64,000 nt of DNA from positions 310,001 to 374,000 of the forward strand of contig NZ_KB906254.1 of NCBI RefSeq assembly GCF_000381265.1, given 5' to 3'. Source of the stretch: Curvibacter lanceolatus ATCC 14669. GTDB lineage: Bacteria; Pseudomonadota; Gammaproteobacteria; Burkholderiales; Burkholderiaceae_C. The notes below the pieces were generated by a model that was not told where the DNA came from, did not search any database, and saw nothing but the letters and a program-made list of their open reading frames with translations. Shown here in pieces: positions 63,706 through 64,000 of the stretch. A program made the translations under genes and the position numbers. Numbering within the stretch: position 1 is the stretch's first letter; the number at the start of each line of letters is the position of its first letter.

Positions 63706-64000
63706 GACACCCTCGCATTGAAAGCACGCATGCCGGCAGCGTCGCGCGCATCGCTGATCGCCTTGCGGGCCTCTTTCACGGCCGCCTTGAATTCCTCAGG
63801 GTTCTGACGGCGGGCCAGCGCGTAGTCGATCCAGCTCTGAACCTCTTCGGAAACGAATTCGCCGGGTGCGGCGCTGGCCCCGTCGTCGTCCTCAATGTCT
63901 TCCGTTGACAGGCCTGTGGCCGCCAGCAGTGAGTGGCGTTCCAAGTAGGTCTTGGTCGACACGATGGCTTGAATGGCGTTCTTTCCGCCGGACTGGTCAG
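63702..64000 (-). CDS. Hypothetical early protein (N-terminus off the window)
   Basis: At least 99 codons; the frame stays open beyond a possible GTG at 63962 to the right edge (DQSGGKNAIQAIVSTKTYLE), so the true start probably lies outside. Helical C-terminus (FKAAVKEARKAISDARDAAG). It precedes and is coupled to the YqaJ gene. Unknown role. Confidence 0.55.
   Translation of the reverse strand, partial: DQSGGKNAIQAIVSTKTYLERHSLLAATGLSTEDIEDDDGASAAPGEFVSEEVQSWIDYALARRQNPEEFKAAVKEARKAISDARDAAGMRAFNARVS

Noticed and set aside
1-64000. CRISPR arrays, insertion sequences and known defence islands
   Set aside because: No regularly spaced repeat-spacer structure, no transposase frames and no recognisable restriction-modification, CBASS or toxin-antitoxin operon were seen. 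DUF1073 portal proteins are sometimes labelled anti-CBASS in databases, but no such catalytic domain is visible here.

Overview
The window looks like a Burkholderiales chromosome, probably Comamonadaceae (Acidovorax/Hydrogenophaga/Rhodoferax-like). The evidence is high GC, a FimV-type protein, acyl-CoA catabolic genes of familiar betaproteobacterial type, and prophage families common in that group. It holds two different prophages, both cut by the window edges, separated by about 10.4 kb of host DNA (about 40.64-50.9 kb).

Prophage 1 (1 to about 40.6 kb) is a contractile-tailed (myovirus) prophage with lambda-like control. A CI-type repressor (minus strand, cut by the left edge) faces a Cro/YdaS-like gene across a palindromic operator. 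A tR1-like terminator and a CII-position coiled-coil regulator follow. Next come replication and recombination genes: a winged-helix initiator-like protein carrying 11-bp ACGCGT iterons, a DnaB-like helicase, RusA, a HAD phosphatase and a DUF1364 nuclease-like protein. A zinc-finger Q-like protein is followed directly by a promoter, a short structured leader and a terminator, the same order as lambda pR'-6S-tR'. A complete tRNA-Tyr and a second hairpin-rich element precede the terminase genes. The virion module is TerS, TerL, DUF1073 portal, MuF, a Nudix-DUF2213 fusion, decoration protein, DUF2184 capsid protein, connectors, DUF3383 sheath, tube, tail chaperones with a canonical -1 frameshift site, tape measure with a muralytic domain, plug, hub, Gp138 spike, baseplate W/J/DUF2612 and two fibres. 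The lysis end has two holin-like proteins, an HNH protein, a GH104 endolysin, DUF6527, two lipoproteins and a class-3 lipase. A minus-strand gene with a perfect LexA-box match closes the prophage, just before a tRNA-Arg truncated in its anticodon arm (attR). Intrinsic terminators separate many late genes, with the next ribosome site directly after the U-tract, so full late expression should need antitermination.

The host segment holds a hypothetical protein, an acyl-CoA dehydrogenase with an adjacent APH-type kinase (the ACAD10/11 pair), a Crp/Fnr regulator, an enoyl-CoA hydratase, a two-domain 3-hydroxyacyl-CoA dehydrogenase, a FimV-like inner-membrane protein and a D-2-hydroxyacid dehydrogenase.

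Prophage 2 (about 50.9 kb to the right edge) begins with a P4-type integrase preceded by tandem and inverted arm-like repeats. An AlpA-like excisionase overlaps it convergently. A long minus-strand early operon of small, translationally coupled genes follows: XF1762-family, DUF551-like, HTPGPW-type, a coiled-coil/nucleotidyltransferase-like protein, a gene split by a one-base frameshift at an A6 run, RdgC, KTSC, a coiled-coil protein and a YqaJ-type exonuclease. Its repressor, late genes and other attachment site lie outside the window.
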